A stretch of 64,000 bases of DNA, taken from the NCBI RefSeq assembly GCF_008000815.1, contig NZ_CP042806.1, positions 5,642,001 through 5,706,000 on the forward strand. The letters run 5' to 3'. A model generated the notes under the pieces. It made no database searches and was not told the origin of the DNA. It saw nothing but the letters and a program-made list of their open reading frames with translations. The stretch is from Terriglobus albidus (lineage in GTDB: Bacteria; Acidobacteriota; Terriglobia; Terriglobales; Acidobacteriaceae). A program made the position numbers and the translations under genes. Below are positions 9,352-17,286 of this stretch, one piece after another; positions within the stretch are counted from its first letter, which is position 1, and every line of letters begins with the position of its first letter.

Positions 9352-9753
9352 ATGAGCAACTCGTCCCCAGAACGGAATAAGGCAATCGTGCTCGAAGCAT
9401 TCGAGACACTGTTCAACAAGCGTGACTACGCGGCGGCGGAACGCTTCTGGTCACCAAACTACATCCAGCACAGCGCACACATAGCACCAGGTCGCGATGG
9501 GCTGTTCAATCTCGTCCGTTCAGCGCCGGAAACGATGCGCTATGAGAATCAGCTCATCGTCGCAGAAGGTGACTATGTCATAGCGCATGGCCGCTTTACC
9601 GGGATGGGAAGGCCCGCCGCCTGGATCGCCGCCGACGTTGTCCGGTTCGAAGACGGCCTTCTGAAAGAGCATTGGGACGTTTTGCAGGAAGAGGCGACCA
9701 AGGCCGAATCTGTCAGCGGCCTTCCCATGTTCGGCGAGACATTCCCCAGGTGA
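9352..9753 (+). CDS. NTF2-like/SnoaL-type protein
   Basis: 133-residue single-domain alpha+beta barrel of the SnoaL/NTF2 superfamily, cytosolic. Seen: FETLFNKRDYAAAERFWSPNYIQHSAHIAPGRDGLFNLV, then DYVIAHGRFTG and the closing FEDGLLKEHWDVLQEEA, which is the family's usual predicted-ester-cyclase pattern. Members are often encoded with short-chain reductases and hydrolases and may bind small hydrophobic substrates; no catalytic role can be claimed. TAGGAGA lies 5 bases before the ATG. First gene of a same-strand run to 13260. Confidence 0.82.
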   Translation: MSNSSPERNKAIVLEAFETLFNKRDYAAAERFWSPNYIQHSAHIAPGRDGLFNLVRSAPETMRYENQLIVAEGDYVIAHGRFTGMGRPAAWIAADVVRFEDGLLKEHWDVLQEEATKAESVSGLPMFGETFPR

Positions 9754-9823
9754 CAAACCCAAAACACGCGATAGTCCTGAAGGCGTACGACACCTTTTTT
9801 ACCCGACCAAGGAGGTACTAGCT

Positions 9824-10741
9824 ATGACTTTACCCGTTGTTGCGGATGCAACGTATGTGATCTTAGGGGCGAGTGGGAACACCGGCTCGATCGTCGCCAA
9901 TTTCCTGCTCTCAAAGGGCGAGAAGGTGCGCGTCGTAGGGCGCGACGCGGGTCGGCTACAGCGCTTTGTGGACAAAGGCGCGGAAGCGTTCACGGCTGAT
10001 TTGAGCGATGCGGCTGCGCTCAGCAAAGCCTTCAGCGGTGCGCGCGCCGCATACCTGCTATTGCCACCGGTGAAAACCCGGGAGGCCCAGGAGCGAGAGA
10101 GCGACGCGATTGCGAAAGCGGTCAACCAGTCCGGCCTGCGCTACGCGGTGAACCTGAGCAGCTACGGTGCGCAGGTCCCGGAAGGCACCGGGCCAGTCGC
10201 GGGGCTGCATTCTGCGGAAGAAAAACTGAACGCGATTGGCGGGTTGAACGTTCTGCACCTGCGCGCCGCGTATTTCATGGAGAACAATCTGGCGGCGATC
10301 GGCATGATCCATGGGATGGGAATTTTCGGAAATGCGCTGCTACCTGACGTGAAGCTGCCCATGATCGCGACCCGCGACGTTGGCGACTACGCTGCGCAAC
10401 GCCTCCTGCACCTGGATTTTTCCGGCGAACAAACCCGCGAGCTGCTCGGCGAGCGCGACCTGTCGATGACGGAAGCTACCGCGGTGATTGGGCGCGGCAT
10501 TGGCAAACCCGATCTGGAGTACAAACAGTTTTCCTATGACCAAGTGGAGCAAGCGTTGACGCAAATGGGTGTCCCGCCGAAGGGGGCCGCTTTGTACATC
10601 GAGATGTACAAAGCCATCAACGCAGGAGTCCTCGCTCCGTTAGAGCCGCGTTCGTCGGAGAACACCACACCTACGTCCTTCGAAAGATTTGTACAGGATG
10701 TCTTTGCGGTTGCGTATCCAGGGAAGGTTCCCAACGCTTAG
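9824..10741 (+). CDS. NmrA-like NAD(P)-binding protein (atypical SDR)
   Basis: 305-residue Rossmann protein of the NmrA/HSCARG/QOR2 type. The GxxGxxG loop is ILGASGNTGSIVANFL near residue 12, followed by the NADP-type VRVVGRDAGRLQ. It lacks the classical SDR Tyr/Lys pair. NLSSYGAQVPEGTGPVAGLHSAEEKL and LHLRAAYFMENNL match this subfamily. Members bind NAD(P) and act as redox sensors or quinone/azo-type reductases. A strong AAGGAGGT site at 9809-9816 precedes the ATG. It lies between two NTF2-like genes. Confidence 0.87.
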   Translation: MTLPVVADATYVILGASGNTGSIVANFLLSKGEKVRVVGRDAGRLQRFVDKGAEAFTADLSDAAALSKAFSGARAAYLLLPPVKTREAQERESDAIAKAVNQSGLRYAVNLSSYGAQVPEGTGPVAGLHSAEEKLNAIGGLNVLHLRAAYFMENNLAAIGMIHGMGIFGNALLPDVKLPMIATRDVGDYAAQRLLHLDFSGEQTRELLGERDLSMTEATAVIGRGIGKPDLEYKQFSYDQVEQALTQMGVPPKGAALYIEMYKAINAGVLAPLEPRSSENTTPTSFERFVQDVFAVAYPGKVPNA

Positions 10742-10846
10742 GCTCAGCCCCCACGGTGGTAGCGGGTGCGCCTGTTTGCAGGCGAGAGTTCCGGGGACCC
10801 ACTAAACCATGCGGACCAACTGATGGTCAGGAACAGGAGAATATCC

Positions 10847-11260
10847 ATGAAAAGCGCCAAAGAACTCATGCTTGAATACACTGCCTTCTCGTTGAGAGAT
10901 CCGAAGAAGGCGGCGGAGATGTTTGCTGAAGATGGCGCCTTTGAGGTGCCGTATCTTGCGACGCTCGGATTTCCTCCGCAGTACAGAGGTCGAGACGAGA
11001 TCGCCGGCTTTTTCCAATCCGTGCTCGAGATCTATCCCGATTTCCAATTCGAGAATACCAAGGTGCTGATCGATACTCCCGACCAAGCCTTTGCGGAATT
11101 CGAGGCCGATGCGGTGTCCAGCAAAACGGGACGATCCGTTCACCAACTCTTCTTTGCGCGGCTGGTTGCCGAGAATGGAAAGATCAAGCTGTTTAGAGAA
11201 GCTCTGAATATTTTCGAGGTGGCCCGGGCTAATTTGCAGGATAGCGCGGGTTTGTTTTGA
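10847..11260 (+). CDS. NTF2-like/SnoaL-like protein
   Basis: 137 residues, cytosolic, with an NTF2-like fold: KELMLEYTAFSLRDPKKAAEMFAEDGAFEVPYL, then YRGRDEIAGFFQSVLEIYPDFQF and the closing strand KIKLFREALNIFEVA. The ATG at 10847 is chosen because CAGGAG precedes it; an in-frame upstream TTG-type extension from 10766 has no ribosome site. Second NTF2-like gene of the cluster but not closely similar to the one at 9352. Function unknown; probably binds or modifies a small metabolite handled by the neighbouring reductases (inference). Confidence 0.8.
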   Translation: MKSAKELMLEYTAFSLRDPKKAAEMFAEDGAFEVPYLATLGFPPQYRGRDEIAGFFQSVLEIYPDFQFENTKVLIDTPDQAFAEFEADAVSSKTGRSVHQLFFARLVAENGKIKLFREALNIFEVARANLQDSAGLF

Positions 11261-11428
11261 AAGAGGGTTCCTCTCGTAGCGATTCAAGTTCGCCGCAACA
11301 TCAGCGGATGAAAGCTCGGAAAGGAAACCGACGAAGGTCGTGATCCTAAACGACACAAACGACACACAAAATGTGGTTGTGAGAAATGGAGAAAGTCCAT
11401 GAATTCATCAGTCGTTAGGAGATCAAAC

Positions 11429-12409
11429 ATGCGCAAGAGAAATTCGATGCGTTTCGCCGCCGGTCTGCTGGCGGTGTTAGCCAGCTTTGTCGCCATTCCG
11501 AACGCAGCACTGGCTGCCTCCCCCCAGCATCATGATCAAGTGCCGGGCTTCTACCGCCTAAAAGTCGGCGATCTCGAAGTGACGGCCCTACTCGATGGGT
11601 CGGCCGTAGCCGATCCCCATTGGTTGCAAGGAGAGAAGACCGCAGATGGTGTCCTAAAAGCATTACAAAACGATCCGCACATGATAGATGGCAACGATAC
11701 AGGCTATCTGGTCAACACCGGCAAGCAGCTGATCCTCGTCGATGCGGGCTCCGGCACCTGGTATGGTGGCGCGGCATTCGGGCACTTGGTGGCCAACCTC
11801 CGCAATACAGGCTACACGCCGGAGGAAGTCGACATCGTCTTGATCACGCACCTCCACGTCGATCACATTGGCGGCCTGACTACTCAGGACGGACGGATCG
11901 TCTTTCCAAATGCCGAGGTCTACGTTGCCAAGCCGGACAACGACTTCTGGCTGTCGCCGGAAATCGCTGCGAAGGCACCGAAAGATGTGCAGCCGTTTTT
12001 TCAGGCTGCGCAAGGCGTCGCAGCGCCATATATTAAGGCCGGCAAGTGGCACACGTTTAGTGACTCTGAACACATCGTCGACGGCATGCGAATCGTCCCG
12101 CTGCATGGTCACACCCCCGGACATACCGGCTATGAATTTTCGGCCCAAGGGAAAAATATCTTGTTTTGGGGCGACATCATCCATGCACAGCGCGTCCAGT
12201 TGCAGCATCCCGAAGTCACGGTGGTTCTCGATGCAGACCAGGCTGCGGCTGCGGTGACACGGAATCAATTGCTGCCCAAGCTCGCGAGCGAGGGAATCTT
12301 GATCGCAGGGCCACATATGTTGTTTCCGGGCCTGGGACGGCTGCACAAGGAGGGGACTGGCTATAGCTGGGCGCCAGTGGCATTTACCGATAAGTGGGAA
12401 GACAAATAG
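11429..12409 (+). CDS. Secreted MBL-fold metallo-hydrolase
   Basis: 326-residue metallo-beta-lactamase-fold protein with a signal peptide (about residues 1-31, ending ALAAS). Zinc ligands: HLHVDH near residue 140, a later His in PLHGHTPGHTGY and Asp in FWGDIIHAQ, then AGPHML near the C-terminus. This is the arrangement of the lactonase/quorum-quenching-like branch of the superfamily, but the substrate cannot be assigned. ATG 11429 is preferred over 11399 because TTAGGAG lies about 6 bases before it. Same strand as NTF2, NmrA and SDR neighbours, and the only exported product among them. Confidence 0.88.
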   Translation: MRKRNSMRFAAGLLAVLASFVAIPNAALAASPQHHDQVPGFYRLKVGDLEVTALLDGSAVADPHWLQGEKTADGVLKALQNDPHMIDGNDTGYLVNTGKQLILVDAGSGTWYGGAAFGHLVANLRNTGYTPEEVDIVLITHLHVDHIGGLTTQDGRIVFPNAEVYVAKPDNDFWLSPEIAAKAPKDVQPFFQAAQGVAAPYIKAGKWHTFSDSEHIVDGMRIVPLHGHTPGHTGYEFSAQGKNILFWGDIIHAQRVQLQHPEVTVVLDADQAAAAVTRNQLLPKLASEGILIAGPHMLFPGLGRLHKEGTGYSWAPVAFTDKWEDK

Positions 12410-12525
12410 CGATACGGCGGAGCAACCCAACAGCGCTCGGGCCAGCTTGCCCCCAATGTGGAGAGTCATCGAGTGTGAACCATTGGAGCTTGCAAGTTCC
12501 AATTCAACAATAACGGAGACAGACC

Positions 12526-13260
12526 ATGGCCAAAAAGCTCGAAGGCAAGACCGCCGTCATCACCGGAGGGACAGAAGGGATTGGATTGGCTACTGCAAAG
12601 CTTTTCGTCGAGGAGGGTGCCTACGTCTTCATAACGGGCCGCCGCCAGAAAGAACTCGACGAGGCCGTGAAGGCAATCGGCATCGACGTCTATGGCGTTC
12701 AGGGAGACGTTGCCCAATTGGCTGACCTTGATCGTCTTTACGAGACCGTCTCTAAGACGAAGGGACGAATCGATATTGTTTTCGCCAATGCCGGCGTTGG
12801 CGAATTTGTTCCCTTGGGGGCCGTCACCGAAGAGCATTTCGACAAACTATTCAACATCAATGTGAGGGGAGCGCTGTTCACAGTGCAAAAGGCCCTACCG
12901 CTACTCAATGATGGTGGTTCCATCATTCTCAACGGCTCTGTTGCAAGCGTTAAGGGCACCGCCGCCTTCGGCGTCTACGCCGCAAGTAAGGCTGCCATTC
13001 GTTCTTTCGTGCGAACCTGGACGACAGATCTGAAGGACCGTCATATTCGATCAAACGTTGTTAGTCCGGGTCCGATTGATACGCCGCTGGCGAGTCGCCA
13101 ATCTGCCGATGTGATTGCGCGGATTGTGTCCACTATCCCCATGGGACGCATGGGTAAGCCCGAGGAAGTTGCCAAGGTGGCATTGTTTCTAGCGTCGGAT
13201 GATTCAAGTTTCGTTACGGGTATCGAACTGTTTGTTGACGGCGGCAGAGCCCAAGTCTAA
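12526..13260 (+). CDS. SDR family oxidoreductase
   Basis: 244-residue classical SDR. TGGTEGIG near residues 13-20, FANAGVG for NNAG, Ser in NGSVAS, and YAASK for the catalytic pair; it ends FVTGIELFVDGG. GGAGAC precedes the ATG. Last gene of the run that begins at 9352. It is a paralogue of the SDR at 44562-45296: both share long blocks such as FVEEGAYVF and ALFTVQKALPL. Cytosolic, NAD(P)-dependent; substrate unknown. Confidence 0.9.
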   Translation: MAKKLEGKTAVITGGTEGIGLATAKLFVEEGAYVFITGRRQKELDEAVKAIGIDVYGVQGDVAQLADLDRLYETVSKTKGRIDIVFANAGVGEFVPLGAVTEEHFDKLFNINVRGALFTVQKALPLLNDGGSIILNGSVASVKGTAAFGVYAASKAAIRSFVRTWTTDLKDRHIRSNVVSPGPIDTPLASRQSADVIARIVSTIPMGRMGKPEEVAKVALFLASDDSSFVTGIELFVDGGRAQV

Positions 13261-13261
13261 C

Positions 13262-13283
13262 CAAAAGGGAGAGAGACCTTTTG
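13262..13283 (+). terminator. Weak hairpin in a convergent gene gap
   Basis: CAAAAGG pairs with CCTTTTG across 8 bases, directly after the SDR stop and before the converging DUF427 gene. Short stem; a possible bidirectional terminator. Confidence 0.35.
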
Positions 13284-13348
13284 ACGATCATCGCGAGCCC
13301 ACTGTCTTGATTGAGAGTGGCGAGAGCGGAGGGATACTGACTATTACG

Positions 13349-13741
13349 CTAGGACATGACTTCGATTGCATCGACCCGCGTGGGATAAAACGCGAGGTAC
13401 TCCTTAACGTCGGCGACTGCTTCATACGGTTTTTCATACGTCCAAACGGCATATTCCGATTTCGCTCCGCCGATGGGAATGCTGTAGTACGTGCAATCGC
13501 CCTTGTACGGACAATAGGTGTAGTGCGCTGTCCGAACGAGCAGCGACATATCCGCATCGGTGCGCGGCAAGTAGTAAACCGGCGGGTATCCTTTTTCCTC
13601 CAACCGAAGTGCTCGCATCGATTCAGCAACAATCTTCCCGGCAACCGTTACACGGATTTTGCCCTCCGAGGGGGAAATCGTAATGGGATGGTCAGGTCCA
13701 GGAATTTTAATCTCCTTGGCTTCGCTCGACTTTATTTGCAT
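13349..13741 (-). CDS. DUF427 domain-containing protein
   Basis: 130 residues, single DUF427 domain. Marks: ISPSEGKIRVTVAGKIVAES, PPVYYLPRTDADMSLL, HYTYCPYKGDCTYYSI and AVWTYEKPYEAVADVKEYLAFYP. Family members are small beta-rich proteins of unknown biochemical role, common in soil bacteria and fungi and often near oxidoreductases. The ATG has AAGGAG at good spacing. On the same strand as, and 23 bases downstream of, the SDR at 13765, so likely cotranscribed with it. Confidence 0.85.
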   Translation of the reverse strand: MQIKSSEAKEIKIPGPDHPITISPSEGKIRVTVAGKIVAESMRALRLEEKGYPPVYYLPRTDADMSLLVRTAHYTYCPYKGDCTYYSIPIGGAKSEYAVWTYEKPYEAVADVKEYLAFYPTRVDAIEVMS

Positions 13742-13764
13742 TTTGCGCTCCTTATGTTGCCGGG

Positions 13765-14532
13765 TTAGAGCTTAGAACCGCCGTCGACGGGAATAGTGGC
13801 TCCTGTGATCCAGCGCGACCGGTCGGAAGCCATGAAGGCGACTACGTCGGCCACATCCTCGGGCCTACCGAGTCTCTTCAGGGCTTGCATTCCCAGCGCG
13901 ACCTCGCGCCCCGCCTCTGTCTTCGTGAAGTTTGACATATCCGTATCGATGACACCCGGAGCGACAGCGTTTACACGTATGCCGCTGGGACCGAGAATAG
14001 CTGCCCAGTTCTTGACCAGAGTCTCAAGTGCACCTTTGGTAGAGGCGTAAGCAAGAATCGAGGGATTTTCCAAACCGGGCTTGCCCACCACCGTATGGGC
14101 TACAGCAGAGGAGATAGCAACAATGCTTGAGCCCTCACTTAGAATGGGCAGGAGCTGCTGTACCAGGAAGAATGGGCCTCGGACGTTTGTCGCAAAGAGG
14201 CTGTCAAAATCCTCTACGGTGTAGTCCGCCATACGTGCCGACTTGCTGATTCCAGCGTTGAGCACAAGCACATCCAACTGGCTGCCGACGACGGTGCGCA
14301 CCCGTTCAGCAAGCAGCAACGCGCCGGCCGGAGTGCCCAGGTCTGCCGAGATAGCGTTTGCGCGTCCACCCTTCGCTTGGATCTCGGCGACCAGAGATTC
14401 GGCTTCCTGAACCGAGCGGCCGTAGTGAACCAGAACATGTGCTCCGGCTTCAGCAAGTGCCGCTGCGGTTGCGCGGCCAATTCCTTTTGATGCACCCGTC
14501 ACCAGCGCTATTTTGTTTTGAAGTGTAGCCAT
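13765..14532 (-). CDS. SDR family oxidoreductase
   Basis: 255-residue classical SDR: TGASKGIG, LNAGIS, Ser in ISSAVA, YASTK, and the C-terminal WITGATIPVDGGSKL. ATG 14532 is chosen because AAGGAGAC lies immediately before it; the 25-codon in-frame extension upstream is not typical of the family. It lies about 110 bases downstream of the SDR at 14645 on the same strand, with DUF427 following, so the three may form one unit under the LysR-type regulator at 16079. Substrate unknown. Confidence 0.9.
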   Translation of the reverse strand: MATLQNKIALVTGASKGIGRATAAALAEAGAHVLVHYGRSVQEAESLVAEIQAKGGRANAISADLGTPAGALLLAERVRTVVGSQLDVLVLNAGISKSARMADYTVEDFDSLFATNVRGPFFLVQQLLPILSEGSSIVAISSAVAHTVVGKPGLENPSILAYASTKGALETLVKNWAAILGPSGIRVNAVAPGVIDTDMSNFTKTEAGREVALGMQALKRLGRPEDVADVVAFMASDRSRWITGATIPVDGGSKL

Positions 14533-14644
14533 TGTCTCCTTTTGCGATTCGTACTTGACGAGTGTGCCCCAGGTTGAAGATGGGCAACCAGATATGCAGA
14601 GAGACATATCTGGTTGCGCCTATGGCCTGAACGCGCGTGACGCC

Positions 14645-15385
14645 TCAGGCGTTCATTCCGCCATCAACGGTCAGATTTGCTCCGGTGATGTATGAAGACT
14701 CAGGACCGGCGATGAACGCCACCATTGCGGCGATCTCCTCAACGCGTCCATAGCGGTCGAGCGCTGTGGCGGCCTTTTGCGGTACCGCCCAATCACCCGA
14801 GGCAGGATTCAAATCCGTGTCGATCGGACCCGGCTGCACGTTGTTGACCGTAATGCCCCGGCCTCCAACCTCTCTGGAGAGAGCCTGGGTAAACATCTTT
14901 ACGGCACCCTTCGTGGCCGCATAGGGCACAAGCCCCGGCGCAGCAGCGCGCTCGCCTACGCACGAACCAATATTGATGATTCGGCCACCATCACCCAGGT
15001 GCTTCAGCGCAGCCTGTGTGGTAGCAAGTACGCCGCGAACATTGATGTCGATTACGCGATCTATCTCCTCCTGCGTAGCCTCTTCGAACGATTTCGGAAT
15101 GGCTGTGCCGGCATTGTTCACAAGCACGTCTAGCCGGCCGAAGGTAGCGACGGTCTTTTCGACCGCAGCTTTGACTGCCCCGACGTTGGCAGCGTCTGCC
15201 TGGATTGCAATGGCTTTTCCGCCGCCGAGTTCAATCGCCTTGACTACAGCTGAGGCCGCACTGGCGTCCTTGGCATACGTGAAGGCTACGTTTGCTCCAT
15301 CGGCGGCCAGACGCTTCACAGTCGCTGCGCCAATACCCCTCGAACCGCCGGTAACAAGTGCCACTTTGTTCGCTAACTTAGACAT
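14645..15385 (-). CDS. SDR family oxidoreductase
   Basis: 246-residue classical SDR with TGGSRGIG, NNAG, Ser in IGSCVGE, YAATK and the C-terminal YITGANLTVDGG. ATG 15385 is chosen for AAGGAG 6 bases upstream. Very similar in layout to the SDR at 6286-7026. The promoter region to its right carries an ATTCC-N5-GGAAT palindrome (15518-15532) also found twice in front of the LysR gene, which suggests LysR control. Cytosolic; substrate unknown. Confidence 0.9.
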   Translation of the reverse strand: MSKLANKVALVTGGSRGIGAATVKRLAADGANVAFTYAKDASAASAVVKAIELGGGKAIAIQADAANVGAVKAAVEKTVATFGRLDVLVNNAGTAIPKSFEEATQEEIDRVIDINVRGVLATTQAALKHLGDGGRIINIGSCVGERAAAPGLVPYAATKGAVKMFTQALSREVGGRGITVNNVQPGPIDTDLNPASGDWAVPQKAATALDRYGRVEEIAAMVAFIAGPESSYITGANLTVDGGMNA

Positions 15386-15517
15386 GGATCTCCTTGGTTT
15401 TTCAAAATGATCGATCGATTCGCTGATCAACTGACCGCCAGCGCATTCCTGCCTGCCAGACGTTTATCTGATGTGTGAGTTTTGCAATCAGATTTGGCAG
15501 CCTTAGGAATATCGTCC

Positions 15518-15532
15518 ATTCCTAAATGGAAT
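15518..15532. promoter_or_regulatory. Putative LysR operator, site 1 (ATTCC-N5-GGAAT)
   Basis: Perfect inverted repeat ATTCC TAAAT GGAAT, about 130 bases upstream of the SDR start at 15385. A further GGAAT half-site lies at 15506-15510. The same spaced palindrome recurs at 15995-16009 and 16053-16067. Confidence 0.6.
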
Positions 15533-15659
15533 GCGTAAGGAGTGCGCACAATTTATATCGCTGCCCTTTAGACCATAATGACGTTCAGCCGCAACACGAA
15601 CGACATGCTCAGAACGCAGAAGCGTCCAGAACATGTCACTTTAAGGCTCTTTTGCGAGG

Positions 15660-16000
15660 CTAGTTGGGCACCAATTCGTTGACGAAGGGGTAGTCGTTAT
15701 AACCCAACGAATCGAAAGTGTAGAAAGTATTCCGGTCATACGGTGTGGGCGCAAAGCCTTCCCGGATGCGCAGCGGCAAATCGGGATTTGCCACGAAGTG
15801 GCGTCCAAACGCCACGGCATCGGCGATGCCGCTCTCGATGGTGTCCTCTGCGGTTTCAGGTTCGAAGCCACCGGCTGCGAGGATCTTCCCCTTGAAAACC
15901 TTGCGAAGTTGCTCGGCAGCGATCGGACCCTCTTCCGGTTTGATCTGATGTGGCATGCCTGCGATGCGATGTGGCAGTTCGAGGAATACAAGCCATTCCC
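15660..16000 (-). pseudogene. C-terminal remnant of an old-yellow-enzyme (alkene reductase) gene
   Basis: The reading frame here ends exactly like an OYE-family NADH:flavin oxidoreductase: AAEQLRKVFKGKILAAGGF, then VAFGRHFVANPDLPLRIREG, then PYDRNTFYTF and YNDYPF. Only about 110 of the usual 350-370 residues exist. The phosphate-binding C-terminal segment remains while the N-terminal barrel, including the substrate-binding His/Asn or His/His pair, is missing. Upstream the frame runs straight into the operator region of the LysR gene, so a deletion of roughly 750 bases has joined promoter to 3' end. A divergent LysR-OYE pair is a common arrangement, so this was probably the original LysR target. 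Confidence 0.8.
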
Positions 16001-16009
16001 AACGGGAAT
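15995..16009. promoter_or_regulatory. Putative LysR operator, site 2
   Basis: Perfect inverted repeat ATTCC CAACG GGAAT, extendable to ATTCCC-N3-GGGAAT. Lies 70-84 bases upstream of the LysR start. Confidence 0.6.
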
Positions 16010-16052
16010 GTTCCTGCAAACGAGTGAATCGTTCTCGGTCAAAATACAATCC

Positions 16053-16067
16053 ATTCCATAGAGGAAT
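16053..16067. promoter_or_regulatory. Putative LysR operator, site 3
   Basis: Perfect inverted repeat ATTCC ATAGA GGAAT, ending 11 bases before the LysR start codon and directly before its GGGAGG ribosome site. Binding here would repress the regulator's own gene. Confidence 0.6.
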
Positions 16068-16078
16068 AGGGAGGCTAT

Positions 16079-16987
16079 ATGGACAGATTGGATGCGATGC
16101 AGACGTTCGTCCGAGTCATTGAGAAAGGGAGCTTCTCCGCTGTTGCGAAAGAACGTGGAATTGGTCAGCCCGCTGTCAGCAAACAGATCTCCGCCCTTGA
16201 AGAGGAACTCGGCACCGAGTTGATTCACCGCGCCTCTCGTTCCATTGCTCTGACGGAGGCAGGCCGCGACTTTTACGAGTCAGCTTTGCGCATTCTCGAC
16301 GACTTTGAAAACGCGGCTTCGCGGATCGGTCGTGGCCAGACCGCCCCGAAAGGCCTCATCCGCGTGACCGTTCCTCCCACATTTGCTCGTCTCCACATGG
16401 TGTCAAAACTGCCTGCTTTTTTTGCTGCCTACCCTGATATCGCAGTCGAGATGTCCACATCGGAAAGTCCTGTAACGATTATCGAAGACGGTTTCGACTT
16501 GGCGATCCACTCCGGCGATCTCCCGGACTCCCCTCTGGTTGCGCGAAAATTAGGGCAGACGATGATCGTTCTCGTCGCCACTCCTCAATACCTCGCACGC
16601 CACGGCGTACCGGAATCACTGGAGGATCTCGGCCGCTTTCGCTCGATCGTTTTTGTTGAACGAAGTTCTGGACAACCATGGAGCTTCGGGGCGGGACAAG
16701 ACGTGAAACGGGTTATCCCCACAGGGGTGTTTCGAACGAGTGATCTTGAGCAGCTACGAATGGGTGTCCTGGAACATATAGGGATTGCCCAGGCGCCGGC
16801 ATGGCTCTTCGCGTCAGAACTCAGGGAAGGTACAGTTGTCCGCTTACTCATGCCTCTTGAACGAACAGTGCCAATCCTTGCCGTGCGGCCCGCGAGTCGC
16901 AGGATGTCCGCCAAAGTGCGCATTTTCATCGAGCACTTGGAGAAGACTTTCGCGCTTTGTTTCCAATTCAATCCACGATCTAGCTAA
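16079..16987 (+). CDS. LysR family transcriptional regulator
   Basis: 302 residues. Winged HTH at about 1-60 (MDRLDAMQTFVRVIEKGSFSAVAKERGIGQPAVSKQ), then the periplasmic-binding-like effector domain (LIRVTVPPTFARLHMVSKLP, then DLAIHSGDLPDSPLVARKLG). This is the CrgA/AaeR-like branch that often controls adjacent reductase genes. GGGAGG precedes the ATG. It is divergent from an OYE remnant and from the SDR pair at 13765-15385. Three copies of one 15-base palindrome in and around its promoter are good operator candidates. Confidence 0.93.
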   Translation: MDRLDAMQTFVRVIEKGSFSAVAKERGIGQPAVSKQISALEEELGTELIHRASRSIALTEAGRDFYESALRILDDFENAASRIGRGQTAPKGLIRVTVPPTFARLHMVSKLPAFFAAYPDIAVEMSTSESPVTIIEDGFDLAIHSGDLPDSPLVARKLGQTMIVLVATPQYLARHGVPESLEDLGRFRSIVFVERSSGQPWSFGAGQDVKRVIPTGVFRTSDLEQLRMGVLEHIGIAQAPAWLFASELREGTVVRLLMPLERTVPILAVRPASRRMSAKVRIFIEHLEKTFALCFQFNPRSS

Positions 16988-17286
16988 CACTATGATTCCC
17001 ACGAATGGGTGTAATGATGTCAGCCAGCGCAACGCATGAGATGGCCATGACCCGTTTGTATCGGAAAGTCGGCATGTGCTTACCAATGCGCCTGATCCAG
17101 ATTGCGGCTGATTCTCATCTGCCGAGAACAGGGCAATGCGCTCATTGAACCCAATGTCAATGAGTGAATTGGCGATTTATCAACAGTTGATCCGTGTTAG
17201 ACACTGACGCCCTACGCTGAACAGCACTTCCACGGCAGCGGGCACGCTTGTCTTCACATGTTCCCTTCGAGTCGCAGTGGTTGATC
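16988..17286. other. Intergenic stretch with degenerate repeat family 2
   Basis: No gene seen. GGGCAATGCGCTCATTGAAC at 17131-17150 and AATGAGTGAATTGGCGATTT near 17160 resemble the repeat copies at 7126, 18789 and 24325. Confidence 0.45.

Noticed and set aside
12447-12725. Short plus-strand frame overlapping the SDR at 12526
   Set aside because: Arg/Gly-rich shadow of the SDR in another frame.
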